Source: Nodosilinea nodulosa PCC 7104 (GTDB taxonomy: Bacteria > Cyanobacteriota > Cyanobacteriia > Phormidesmidales > Phormidesmidaceae). Taken from it: a stretch of 64,000 bases of DNA. A program made the translations under genes and the position numbers. The DNA is taken from assembly GCF_000309385.1 (NCBI RefSeq), contig NZ_JH976537.1:2864010-2928009 (forward strand), in the 5' to 3' direction. Positions 25,814 through 34,127 of this stretch are shown in pieces. How positions within the stretch are numbered: the stretch's first letter is position 1; each line of letters starts with the position of its first letter. Under the pieces are notes generated by a model. The model saw only the letters and a list, made by a program, of their open reading frames with translations. It was not told the DNA's origin and searched no databases.

Positions 25814-27037
25814 CTAGCGATCGCCTTCTGACTCTAGAGCTTCGAGGCTACTCCTCTGCTTTTGCGCTCGCAGAAGGGTCTGCCAATGCTCGGCGGTCCG
25901 GGTCATTCGGCCGGGAATAGGCTTGCCCGCTGGCTGTAGGCCTGTAAAGACATCAGAAAGCTGCAATCCCTCTAGGGAGAGATGACGAGCCTCGCGTACC
26001 TTGTGCCACACCGAGCGCGACATCAGCAGCCCGTGGGACTCAGGAACGGCCTGAATCTGGGTAAAGCATTCCTCTCGCTCGGGCTGATAGTCGAGGGAGG
26101 TAAGCCTGAGAGCCTGGTCCGGAAAGGGCTGCAAAATTTTGGCCATCTGCGTCATCAGCTCTGGGTAGAGCCAGGTATAGGCTGGGTGTACCGTTAGCCC
26201 AGCCTCATGGGGCTGTTTGCCGTCGCGGGAAATTGCTAGCTTAAATTGTCCAATGGCAGCCTTGCGCTGCTGCTCAAAGACGTAGGCACCGACGGTTTCC
26301 ACCTGGTTGACTAGGCGATCGGTAGTGGCGGTGGCGCTGCCCAAAAGACCCGTCTTAAAATCTTGAATCTGGTGGTCAAATACCTGCCGCACTAAGGGTG
26401 GCATGGAGGCTGTATCTAGCTGGTAGAGCAGCTGAGCATCGGCATTGCTGATGGGCAGCAGGTTAGGCAGGTCGGGTTCGCGCTGGGCTAAGGCGGTCAG
26501 CTGTTCTGGCGGCAGAGTCCAGTAGGTGACCTGGGCAAGGGGCTGAAAGCCATTAAAACGGTAGAGAGCCAGGGCTGTTTTGTAGCTGACATCCACTTCT
26601 ATCATCCAGGTTCGAGCTTCCCATACCACCTCGAAGCAGTGGCGCAGCAGCCGCGAGCCCACATCCATATAGCCACAGGTGCTTGGGGCGGCGGTGGCTG
26701 CCAGAGCGCGACGGTTGATGACCACCTGCTCGACCCGCCATGTACTGCGGGTTTGGTTGAATGGGGAGACCTGAATTAACCCCACTAGACACTTTTGGCG
26801 CTCAGCCACAAAGGTAGTTTGGGTTTGCCGCTGCATGGGGCGGGGCAGCCAGCTCAAAACCTTAAGCGGGCCGTACCACCGACGCTGGTAGTCGAGCCAT
26901 GACACCATGGCCTCGGCCGCATCGCGATCGCCACCGGCCTCAAGATCCTCCGGCTGCCACTGCTTGAGGTCATCTAAATCGCGATACTGCAGTGGCCTTA
27001 CCGTCAGGGTTGGGCCGGGGGTCGTCATCGGTGCCAT
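25814..27037 (-). CDS. GNAT-family N-acetyltransferase
   Basis: A 407-residue protein whose N-terminal ~170 residues look like a GNAT acetyltransferase: LTVRPLQYRDLDDLKQW, VAERQKCLVGLIQVSPF and the helix-containing block SRLLRHCFEVVWEARTWMIEVDV...ALALYRFNGFQPLAQVTYW. The remainder is less conserved and may form a second, degenerate GNAT-like part (AAIGQFKLAISRDG, WLYPELMTQMAKIL). Substrate is unknown. Large GNAT proteins of this kind are common next to ruvX in cyanobacteria. The ATG at 27037 gives MAPMTT; ATG at 27028 is an alternative. Confidence 0.78.
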   Translation of the reverse strand: MAPMTTPGPTLTVRPLQYRDLDDLKQWQPEDLEAGGDRDAAEAMVSWLDYQRRWYGPLKVLSWLPRPMQRQTQTTFVAERQKCLVGLIQVSPFNQTRSTWRVEQVVINRRALAATAAPSTCGYMDVGSRLLRHCFEVVWEARTWMIEVDVSYKTALALYRFNGFQPLAQVTYWTLPPEQLTALAQREPDLPNLLPISNADAQLLYQLDTASMPPLVRQVFDHQIQDFKTGLLGSATATTDRLVNQVETVGAYVFEQQRKAAIGQFKLAISRDGKQPHEAGLTVHPAYTWLYPELMTQMAKILQPFPDQALRLTSLDYQPEREECFTQIQAVPESHGLLMSRSVWHKVREARHLSLEGLQLSDVFTGLQPAGKPIPGRMTRTAEHWQTLLRAQKQRSSLEALESEGDR

Positions 27038-27233
27038 AGGATCTCAAAGATCTGACCTGTATGCCGTCATCCTAGCCGATTTTCCCAATTTTCACATCGG
27101 CTCTGTGGGGTGGCAAGGGCCTGTTTTGGGCTGGCCCCGTAGCGGAAAACTCCCCAACTCTGTTTGCGCAGTTTTAGCGAAAGACTGCTTCAAAACTGAC
27201 CGTTTACAAAACTTATGATTTAGGCGACGATTG

Positions 27234-27245
27234 CAACTATAGTTG
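27234..27245. promoter_or_regulatory. 12-bp palindrome upstream of cruF
   Basis: CAACTATAGTTG is a perfect palindrome 75 bp before the cruF start, in the 282-bp divergent gap with the GNAT gene. It could be an operator or part of a promoter (TATAGT resembles a -10). A similar GAACTATAGTTC occurs at 62812-62823. Confidence 0.3.
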
Positions 27246-27319
27246 TCAGACAGCGCATTGGCAGCGGGCGATTTAGGGCTGAGCTGCGTTCACCCGCCAA
27301 GCAGTATCTAGGACTTACC

Positions 27320-28240
27320 ATGAGAAATCTTTTAGCCATTGAGCGGTTTTGCCTTTACGGTCACATCATCGCTATGGTCTTTGGCCTGGCCGGTTTGCTG
27401 TGGGTGGTGCCCCACCCTGGCATCCTAGAGTACCTGCCCGCCGGGCAAACGCTATTTCAGTGGAGCATGGCTGGCGGTGGGGTTGGCTATATTTTGTTGG
27501 GCACAGTGGCGGTAGCACTGTATGCCTATCGGACTATGGGGTTGGGCAGCCTGGTTACCTTTGCGATCGCAGCGGTCGGTATTTCCATCACCAGTGAGCT
27601 GCTGGGCACCAGCACGGGCTTCCCCTTCGGCCACTACAGCTATCTCAACGGGCTGGGCTATAAGGTGGCTGGCCTGGTGCCGTTTACTATCCCGCTCTCC
27701 TGGTTTTACCTGGGGTTGTCGTCCTTTTTGCTGGCCCGTGGTGGATTGGCGGCGGGGGGCGGTTCTGGGCGCTACGGATGGGCGCGATCGCTGGCGGCGA
27801 TCCTGCTGGGCTCTGTGCTTCTCACCTCCTGGGACTTTGTGCTGGATCCAGCGATGAGCCAAACAGCGCTGCCCTTTTGGTACTGGCACCAGCCCGGCGC
27901 TTTCTTTGGCATGCCCTACCAAAACTTTGCGGGCTGGCTAGGGACGGGGGTTGTGTTCATGGGCTTGGCCCTCGGCCTTTGGAAAGCCTTTCGGTTTTCT
28001 CCCGAGCTAGACCAGACTCAGCTGACGCTTCCTTTGACGGTCTACCTGGCAAATTTTGGCTTTGCCCTGGTTATGAGCCTGGCGGCTGGTTTTTATGTGC
28101 CCATCGTGCTCGGTATTCTGACTGGGGCTTTGCCTGCGGTGCTGTGCTGGCGCGCCACCGCCCAGGAGGCTTTTGCTGATACTCCGGCTGCCTCAGCGAT
28201 CGAAGCTTCGGTGGCTGCCGCCAAAGTAATTTTGAAGTAG
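27320..28240 (+). CDS. cruF: Carotenoid 1',2'-hydratase CruF
   Basis: An integral membrane protein of 306 residues with about eight helices that hydrates the psi-end of gamma-carotene/plectaniaxanthin precursors in myxoxanthophyll synthesis. Conserved blocks include SELLGTSTGFPFGHYSYLNGLGYKVAG, WDFVLDPAMSQTALPFWYWHQPGAFFGMPYQNFAGWL, whose Asp/His/Trp-rich loop is typical of CruF and its archaeal bacterioruberin hydratase relatives. The start ATG gives MRNLLAIERF. It is followed after 57 bp by cruG, the usual partner. Both act on carotenoids of the membranes. Confidence 0.9.
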   Translation: MRNLLAIERFCLYGHIIAMVFGLAGLLWVVPHPGILEYLPAGQTLFQWSMAGGGVGYILLGTVAVALYAYRTMGLGSLVTFAIAAVGISITSELLGTSTGFPFGHYSYLNGLGYKVAGLVPFTIPLSWFYLGLSSFLLARGGLAAGGGSGRYGWARSLAAILLGSVLLTSWDFVLDPAMSQTALPFWYWHQPGAFFGMPYQNFAGWLGTGVVFMGLALGLWKAFRFSPELDQTQLTLPLTVYLANFGFALVMSLAAGFYVPIVLGILTGALPAVLCWRATAQEAFADTPAASAIEASVAAAKVILK

Positions 28241-28297
28241 ATCCAGCCCCCGCCTGCCGGTCTACTAGATTGGGTTTCCCCTTATTGAGGTGTTTTC

Positions 28298-29500
28298 TTG
28301 CCCGCTCCCGTGGCTGCCCCGTTTCCCTGGTTGAGCGTTTTGGCCGTGATGCTCTTAGCAGTGCAGGTGCCAATGCTGGCCGTACTGCTGTCGCGGCTGA
28401 TCAAAGGCCCGTTTCGCCGCCCGCCCCTGGCCCCAGAACGCCCTACCCTCGATCAGCTAGGGACTGTATCGGTAGTAGTGCCCACCCTCAACGAAGCCAG
28501 TCGCCTGGGACCCTGCCTAGACGGGTTGACCCGTCAGGGCTATGAGATGCGAGAGGTGCTGGTAGTTGACAGCCGCTCGACCGACGGCACCCAGGCCATC
28601 GTTAAAAACTATCAAACTCGCGATCCCAGGCTCCGTTTACTGGAAGACAGTCCCCTTCCCCAGGGCTGGGTTGGTCGTCCCTGGGCCTTAGATTACGGCT
28701 TTCGCCATGCTGCCTCAGCCAGCACATGGATACTTGGCATTGACGCCGATACGCAGCCTCAGCCCGGCCTGGTGGCTGCCCTCGCCAAAGCAATGGAGAC
28801 AGAGGGCTACGATCTAGTATCCCTGGCACCCCGATTTAGGCTTAAAGACCCCGGTGAATTTTGGCTGCAACCAGCCCTGCTGATGACGCTGATTTACCGC
28901 TTTGGCCCGGCGGGCTGCTCCAGCAATTCTTCCCAACGGGTGATGGCCAATGGTCAGTGCTTTATGGTGCGGCGATCGCTTCTAGAGCAGCTCGATGGCT
29001 ATCGAGTGGCCTCTGCCTCCTTTTGTGATGACGTTACCCTGGCTCGTTTTGCCGCTGCCCAGGGCGCCCAGGTCGGGTTTTGGGATGGCAGCCGCCTGTT
29101 AAAGGTGCGGATGTATGAAGGTATGGCCGAAACCTGGCGCGAATGGGGCCGCTCCCTCGACCTCAAAGATGCCGCCCCTGCGCCTCAGCTGTGGTGGGAC
29201 CTGGCATTTTTGGTGCTGCTCCAGGGATTGCCCTGGGTGCTGGTACCAGGTCTCTGGCTCCACCAGCAGGGTCGGCCCGAAAGCTGGTCACTATTTTTGC
29301 AGCTGCTCTGGGGCGTCAACCTTGGCCTATTGGCCGTGCGAGTGGGCATGCAGGCGGCGGTGGCTTCGGCCTACGACCTGAAAGAATCAGGGGCCTGGGC
29401 ATTTTGGCTGTCACCCCTTGCCGATCTGGCGGCGGTGGTGCGGATTGGCCTTTCTTCTCTGCGGCGACCTACCCAGTGGCGAGGCCGACAATACCTATAA
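28298..29500 (+). CDS. cruG: Carotenoid 2-O-glycosyltransferase CruG (GT2)
   Basis: A family 2 glycosyltransferase of about 400 residues that adds the sugar to myxol. An N-terminal helix (LAVMLLAVQVPMLAVLLSRLI) precedes VSVVVPTLNEASRLGPCL, then VVDSRSTDGTQAIV, GIDADTQPQPGLVAAL (DxD-like), and FCDDVTLARFAAAQGAQVGF. Three C-terminal helices anchor it. It lies directly behind cruF, the order reported for myxoxanthophyll genes. The TTG at 28298 is the longest start; GTG 28310 or ATG 28349 are possible. Its last 6 bp overlap the convergent CYTH gene. Confidence 0.88.
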   Translation: MPAPVAAPFPWLSVLAVMLLAVQVPMLAVLLSRLIKGPFRRPPLAPERPTLDQLGTVSVVVPTLNEASRLGPCLDGLTRQGYEMREVLVVDSRSTDGTQAIVKNYQTRDPRLRLLEDSPLPQGWVGRPWALDYGFRHAASASTWILGIDADTQPQPGLVAALAKAMETEGYDLVSLAPRFRLKDPGEFWLQPALLMTLIYRFGPAGCSSNSSQRVMANGQCFMVRRSLLEQLDGYRVASASFCDDVTLARFAAAQGAQVGFWDGSRLLKVRMYEGMAETWREWGRSLDLKDAAPAPQLWWDLAFLVLLQGLPWVLVPGLWLHQQGRPESWSLFLQLLWGVNLGLLAVRVGMQAAVASAYDLKESGAWAFWLSPLADLAAVVRIGLSSLRRPTQWRGRQYL

Positions 29501-29965
29501 TTTCCAGGTGGCGAAGGGATGGCGGGCCAGGCTGGAGTTCTGATAGCGAGGGTCGTAGGTGACCTCCAGGCCAATCCACTCTGGTAGATCTACCGCTTGG
29601 TCTGGGCGAGTTAGCTCGACCTCAGCCACGATCAGTCCCGCGTTGTCGCCCCAAAATTCGTCTATTTCCCAAACCATGTTTTCTATGGGTAGACGGTAGC
29701 GGGTTTTTTCAATCAGGGGAGGGGTGCAAAGGGTCTCTAGAATGGCCTGGGCATCGTCCACAGGAATAGGGTACTCAAACTCAGGCCGTACCAGGCCGAC
29801 GGCAGGGCCTTTCAAGGTGAGGTAAGCCCGATCGCCTGCGCGCCGCACTCTAACCGTGCGGGCATCCTGGGTTGGAATGTAGCCCTGGCATATCACCTCT
29901 CCCTGGGCGAGGCTGCGCCAGCCGTCGCCCACCACCAAAAATTTTCGCTCAATTTCTTGGCCCAT
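29495..29965 (-). CDS. CYTH-domain protein (triphosphate tunnel metalloenzyme)
   Basis: A 156-residue beta-barrel enzyme of the CYTH superfamily. The signature EIERKFLV is at residues 4-11, with VRVRRAGDRAYLTLKGP, FEYPIPVDDAQAILETL, KTRYRLP, WEIDEFWGDNAGLIVAEVEL supplying the Lys/Arg/Glu ring in the tunnel. Bacterial members hydrolyse inorganic triphosphate or related substrates; the true substrate is unknown. It lies 9 bp after the solanesyl-diphosphate synthase stop, so the two are probably co-transcribed. Confidence 0.92.
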   Translation of the reverse strand: MGQEIERKFLVVGDGWRSLAQGEVICQGYIPTQDARTVRVRRAGDRAYLTLKGPAVGLVRPEFEYPIPVDDAQAILETLCTPPLIEKTRYRLPIENMVWEIDEFWGDNAGLIVAEVELTRPDQAVDLPEWIGLEVTYDPRYQNSSLARHPFATWKL

Positions 29966-29974
29966 GGGTGTGCC

Positions 29975-30946
29975 CTAGGCAATGCGCCGAAGTACATAGC
30001 TGGTCAGATCCTGAAGCGCCTGGCGGGCGGAGGAGGTCGGCAGGTGCTCTAGACAGCTAGCCGCCTGACGGGCGTGGTGGGCGGCTAAATCGCGCGATCG
30101 CGCAATGCCGCTGCTGCAATGTATTAGCTCAATCGCCTGGCTGAAGTCGTCGGCCTCAGAGAACTCCCGCTCGATTAGCGTCGTGAGGAAGGGGTGCTCG
30201 CCCATGGCATAGAGTACCGGGGCCGTCAGGTTACCGCTCTTGAGGTCGGAACAGGCAGGCTTGCCCAGCACCTCATCGGAGCTGGTAAAGTCGAGAATAT
30301 CATCGACGATTTGAAAGGCTAGCCCCAGGTGGCGACCATAGTTGTAGAGTTGCTCAACCACGGCTTCCGAAGATTCGCTAAGCACCCCCGCCGCTTTAGA
30401 GCTGTTGGCCATTAGGGAGGCCGTTTTGAAGTAGCTTTTGTCCAGGTATGCCTCAATGGAAAGGCTGGTGTCGAAGCGGTTTAGTCCCTGCTGAATTTCG
30501 CCCTCCGCCAGGTCCATGATCACCTGGGAAAGCAGCTTGACAACCCGCAGGTTGTCGAGATTGGCCAGATACCACGAGGCCTGAGCGAACAGAAAGTCGC
30601 CGGCCAGCACAGCAATGCGGTTGCCGAAACTGCTGTGTACGGTGGGCACTCCCCGCCGCAGACTGGCTTCATCGACCACGTCGTCGTGGACCAGGCTGGC
30701 CGTGTGAATCATTTCGGTGATCTCCGCCAGGCGGCGATGCTTAGCCGTAATGTCCTGTCCCAGCAGGGTGGCCCTGGAGAGCAGCAGCACAATAGCCGGG
30801 CGCAACCGCTTGCCCCCGGCACCAAATAGATGTTCGGCCGCCGCCGACAGAATGGGATGCCGGGCCCCGACTAATCCCTTGAGATTTTGGGTCATCAGGT
30901 CAAGGTCGGACTCAACCGGTGCGAAAAGAGAAGTTACTGAAGTCAT
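29975..30946 (-). CDS. sds: Solanesyl diphosphate synthase
   Basis: A trans-prenyltransferase of about 323 residues that builds the C45 side chain of plastoquinone. Both Asp-rich motifs are present: LVHDDVVDEASLRRG (first) and FQIVDDILDF (second). FGAGGKRLRPAIVLLL provides the diphosphate-binding Lys/Arg, and GNRIAVLAGDFLFAQ is conserved. Chain length is assigned from its similarity to cyanobacterial SPS and not measured. ATG at 30946 (MTSVTSLFAPVE) fits relatives; an ATG 12 bp upstream is also in frame. It heads an apparent pair with the CYTH gene. Confidence 0.92.
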   Translation of the reverse strand: MTSVTSLFAPVESDLDLMTQNLKGLVGARHPILSAAAEHLFGAGGKRLRPAIVLLLSRATLLGQDITAKHRRLAEITEMIHTASLVHDDVVDEASLRRGVPTVHSSFGNRIAVLAGDFLFAQASWYLANLDNLRVVKLLSQVIMDLAEGEIQQGLNRFDTSLSIEAYLDKSYFKTASLMANSSKAAGVLSESSEAVVEQLYNYGRHLGLAFQIVDDILDFTSSDEVLGKPACSDLKSGNLTAPVLYAMGEHPFLTTLIEREFSEADDFSQAIELIHCSSGIARSRDLAAHHARQAASCLEHLPTSSARQALQDLTSYVLRRIA

Positions 30947-31256
30947 GGACCCCGGCAAGAGCGGTAAAGTTACGAATTTTTACATATTCTATCGTCATTC
31001 TAAGACAACCCCAGGGGGAGTATCGATAAAAGCGATCGCGCTTCTCTGGTTTTCGGCCCTAAACCCATGCCCCAGGGTAGTTCTGCCCCAGAGCCAGAAT
31101 TCTTTCGTTAGTTGTATTGTGGCGGTTGATACCGCGATCGCAACGCTGAACAGGGTGGGCGAGCATCGATCCCTGGAAATAGCCAAAATTTATGCTTCCC
31201 TTAGGCTGAAATTGGCCTCACGGCTGGGGAATCCCGTGATACACTTAAATTAAGAA

Positions 31257-31534
31257 TTTCTCAAGATAACAGGCAAAACTAGCAGGCTACTTAGTCAGGT
31301 TTTTGCTTGTTTGCTAGTTGAGTAGATCGCGGCGCCAAATGGTTTTTCCATTTGTTTGCTGTGCGCCCGGTGATTTGTATCTGTTTTAGGGTGTGAAATC
31401 TCACCCTCGCTTTTCAGCAGGCAGGCTTCCTTCTCCAGAGAAGGTCTCCATTTTTTGCATCCTTTAGGCTGCTCCTGAGCCCCGCCTGCGCGGCGCAAGG
31501 CACTAGCTTTATTTCTCACTTACCTCCCCAGATC
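31257..31534 (+). other. Hairpin-rich leader upstream of a 39-residue membrane protein
   Basis: About 280 bp holding several perfect hairpins: CAAATGG/CCATTTG with a 5-nt loop (31335-31353), GGGTG...TCACCC (about 31389-31406), and CCTTCT/AGAAGG (about 31429-31444), followed by a GC-rich CGCCTGCGCGGCGC stretch. A -10-like TAAATTAAGAAT lies near 31245-31256. It could be a structured 5' UTR or a separate small RNA. It matches no RNA family I know. Confidence 0.4.
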
Positions 31535-31654
31535 ATGACCTACGCTTCCTCTTTATGGATTATTCCTCTATTAGCGATTGCCTACCTACTAGTTGTGTAC
31601 GGGGTGCTGGTGTTGGCTAAGCGAGCGAGCAGTTCGCGCCGCACCGAAGGCTAA
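31535..31654 (+). CDS. 39-residue single-helix membrane protein
   Basis: A very short ORF, MTYASSLWIIPLLAIAYLL followed by VVYGVLVLAKRASSSRRTEG. One hydrophobic helix of about 24 residues is followed by a basic tail, giving a predicted N-out/C-in topology with the positive tail in the cytoplasm. This is the build of the small subunits of photosystems, cytochrome b6f and NDH-1, but it matches none that I can recall (not PetG, PetL, PsbM, PsbI, PsbX or Psb30). No strong Shine-Dalgarno precedes the ATG. A palindrome at 31679-31694 lies shortly after the stop. Support is coding pattern and position, so it is moderate. Confidence 0.5.
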   Translation: MTYASSLWIIPLLAIAYLLVVYGVLVLAKRASSSRRTEG

Positions 31655-31678
31655 ACGCGGCTCGTTTAAAGATACATC

Positions 31679-31694
31679 AGGAGAATTTTCTCCT
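31679..31694. terminator. Perfect 16-bp palindrome after the small membrane protein
   Basis: AGGAGAATTTTCTCCT can form a compact hairpin 25 bp after the stop codon. There is no clear U-run after it, so termination is uncertain. Confidence 0.35.
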
Positions 31695-31735
31695 AGGACT
31701 GCCCTATGGCGAAGCCCCAGGGCGCGTCATAATAA

Positions 31736-31961
31736 GTTCTGGCTAAAATCCTGATTCCACCAGCACTGCCACGCCCGACCCCAAAAAACAGGCTAGGGGC
31801 TGTAATTGCTGATGCTCGGGCCATCGGCACCTAATTGATAACAGCCGCTGGCACCCGAAGGCTAAAATATGCCGACTATTCCTGCTCGCCTGGCTCCCTA
31901 GCTCCCCTGCTCCCTCGCGATTGGCAATAGTCGCAAAACTTGTACCGCAGTCTACTAGTAC
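31736..31961. repeat. Dispersed repeat R1, copy B (uninterrupted, inverted)
   Basis: About 225 bp, read on the minus strand from TAGTAGACTGCGGTACAAG to AATCAGGATTTTAGCCAGAAC. It aligns along its length with the two parts of copy A at 19446-19509 and 21232-21391. In copy B the CTAGGGAGCC target is intact, which shows where the MITE entered copy A. Confidence 0.75.
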
Positions 31962-31996
31962 TTGACCAAGCTAGTTGTGACAGGGAGCAATGGCAT

Positions 31997-32050
31997 GGGG
32001 TATACGGTTCACGGCTTACCTTAAACCGTATACCGTGAACCGTATACCCC
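31997..32050. repeat. Long perfect inverted repeat with internal direct repeat
   Basis: Arms of 18 bp, GGGGTATACGGTTCACGG (31997-32014) and its exact complement (32033-32050), separated by 18 nt. The loop side also contains AACCGTATACC (32024-32034), repeated directly at 32039-32049. A 13-bp direct repeat GCAGTCTACTAGT flanks the block at 31947-31959 and 32073-32085. Confidence 0.8.
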
Positions 32051-32085
32051 CCTTACCTATATCTTTGGCTTGGCAGTCTACTAGT

Positions 32086-33055
32086 CTGTTGCTTAGATCA
32101 CAGATCACGGCTACTGGGGACTACCGCTCCGGTGGGCAGTGCTGGCTATAGCTTGGCAAGGTTTGCTGCTTTGGGAGCGATCGCCCGCCCGCCGCCAGCA
32201 AATCACAGCAGCCCAAGCCCGGCCCCAGATGAGGCCGCCAAGGTTTGCCACAAGGGGCTTGTAGTATGCAGCCAAACTTGCCATAGGGCTGCCATATCGC
32301 CGACACACCCCTGTTATATGACCTGGGTAATCTGGCACATAGGCATTTTAGTCCTGCTGCCCTAGGCGAGTGGTGCGATCGCCCGTCAGGCCCAGCAGGT
32401 TCGGTTTTCCCAGGGGGTAAGCCCCATTGGAGCGAGGGTTTAAATCCCTCACTATATAGATGTCGCAGCTGACATCACTGCTGGGTCTACTCCCCCTAGA
32501 ACTGAAGCATCTGATGCAGACCAGGATGTAGGAGTTAGTTACTCTGAGGTATGGAAACAAAGTCGTGTCCCTAGTCGTCAAACAGGCAACTACACTTGTA
32601 GCACTTTACGCAACCAGAAAGTTGTTATATTCTGGAGGAGTGAACTCGTAATGCCTTCAAGTTCTAGTTTGGAGTTCACCCCAAGGGGTCTTTGCGGTGG
32701 TGGTTCAGCGCTGTCATTTCAGGTACCATCGCCCATCTAACTAAACGAACTACTGGCTTTTGGTGATCCCGCATTGCGAGTGATTAATTTAATCCTGATC
32801 TTTAAGGGTCAGCTCAGGAAATTGTAGGACGCTAGGTTTAGGGGTGGGTTGGGCACAGGTGACAGGCGCAGCAGGCGCAGCCTTAAACCCCGCAGAATGC
32901 GAAGAACTGGTTCAGCTCTGCCGACTCGGGCGATCGCGAGCCATTGGACAGGAGATTTATTAGGTCATTTTAGGTCATTGATACTTTGATTTCTCGGATT
33001 TCAGGTTTTTGGGTTTCAGCGTTTGTCGCATCGTCAGTGGAGGAAAGGTTAATTC
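32086..33055. other. Non-coding gap upstream of the sigma factor gene
   Basis: About 970 bp without a credible gene. Visible items are a GATGTC-N6-GACATC hairpin near 32459-32476, a GAGTGAACTC...GAGTTCACCCC inverted repeat near 32638-32682 just after TTATATT, and a tandem TTAGGTCATT pair (about 32960-32980). The last 100 bp probably contain the sigma-gene promoter. Confidence 0.4.
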
Positions 33056-34039
33056 ATGGCTAAAACAAAAACCCGCACATTAAAGAGCAAGCCCCTCTAC
33101 AGTGCCGATGCTGTAAGAACCTACCTCCATGAGATTGGTCGGGTGCCCCTGCTGACCCACGAAGAAGAAATTATTTTTGGCAAGCAGGTGCAGGCCTACA
33201 TGGCGCTGCTAGAGCGTAAAGAGGCTTTAACTGAGTCCCTGGGGCACGAACCAACTCCGGCGCAGTGGGCAGAGGCCGCCGAGCTGAGCGAAGAGAAGCT
33301 CAATCACACTGTGCGCCAGGGCGAACGGGCTAAGCGCAAGATGATCGAGGCCAATCTGCGGCTGGTGGTTGCGATCGCCAAGAAGTACCAAAAGCGCAAC
33401 CTGGAGTTTCTCGATCTGATTCAAGAGGGCACCTTAGGCCTTGAGCGCGGCGTGGAGAAGTTTGATCCCACCAAGGGGTATAAGTTTTCAACCTACGCCT
33501 ACTGGTGGATTCGCCAGGCTATTACTCGCGCCATCGCTCAGCAGGCTCGGACCATTCGTCTGCCCATTCACATCACCGAGAAGCTGAACAAAATTAAGCG
33601 GGTACAGCGAGAGCTGTCTCAGCAGCTAGGCCGCAGCCCCAACGCCAATGAAATCGGCGAAGCTCTAGAGTTAGAACCCAAGCAGATCCGGGAGTTTTTG
33701 GTGCTGGCACGGCAGCCGATTTCCCTGGATGTGCGCATTGGCGACAACCAGGACACCGAGCTGCAAGAACTGCTTGAGGATGACGGCATTTCGCCTGAAA
33801 CCTTTACCGCCCAGGAGTCGCTCAAGCAGGATATTCGCAATCTGCTGTCTGAGCTCACTCCCCAGCAAAAAGAGGTGATTACCCTCCGCTACGGTCTAGA
33901 GGACGGCAATGAGCTGTCGCTGGCTAAAGTGGGCAATCGCATGAACATCAGCCGGGAGCGGGTGCGTCAGCTAGAGCAGCAGGCCCTCAAGCACCTGCGC
34001 CGCCGCAAGTCCACCATGCATGGCTACATCGCCAGCTAG
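33056..34039 (+). CDS. Group 2 RNA polymerase sigma-70 factor (SigB/SigD-like)
   Basis: A 327-residue sigma factor. Region 1.2 begins [22 protein letters not shown]. Region 2 contains [36 protein letters not shown] and the -10 recognition helix [19 protein letters not shown]. Region 3 holds [21 protein letters not shown], and region 4 [23 protein letters not shown]. It lacks the long N-terminal region of the primary SigA. Such group 2 factors direct stress, light and nutrient responses in cyanobacteria; the SigB/SigD subtype is inferred from overall similarity. GGAGGAAAGG precedes the ATG. Confidence 0.92.
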   Translation: MAKTKTRTLKSKPLYSADAVRTYLHEIGRVPLLTHEEEIIFGKQVQAYMALLERKEALTESLGHEPTPAQWAEAAELSEEKLNHTVRQGERAKRKMIEANLRLVVAIAKKYQKRNLEFLDLIQEGTLGLERGVEKFDPTKGYKFSTYAYWWIRQAITRAIAQQARTIRLPIHITEKLNKIKRVQRELSQQLGRSPNANEIGEALELEPKQIREFLVLARQPISLDVRIGDNQDTELQELLEDDGISPETFTAQESLKQDIRNLLSELTPQQKEVITLRYGLEDGNELSLAKVGNRMNISRERVRQLEQQALKHLRRRKSTMHGYIAS

Positions 34040-34127
34040 GGTCTTTTGACACTGAGGCAATAGTTTAGGGGTAAAGGTTGAGGTTTAAGGTCAAGTTCAG
34101 GCCTTTGCCTGCTGGCCTTTACCCCTT

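Noticed and set aside
32380..32460. tRNA-like sequence with a T-arm (GAGGGTTTAAATCCCTC) and a GAGTGG D-arm-like stretch
   Set aside because: The 3' acceptor bases that follow have no 5' partner at the expected distance and no anticodon stem can be drawn, so it is not called as a tRNA.
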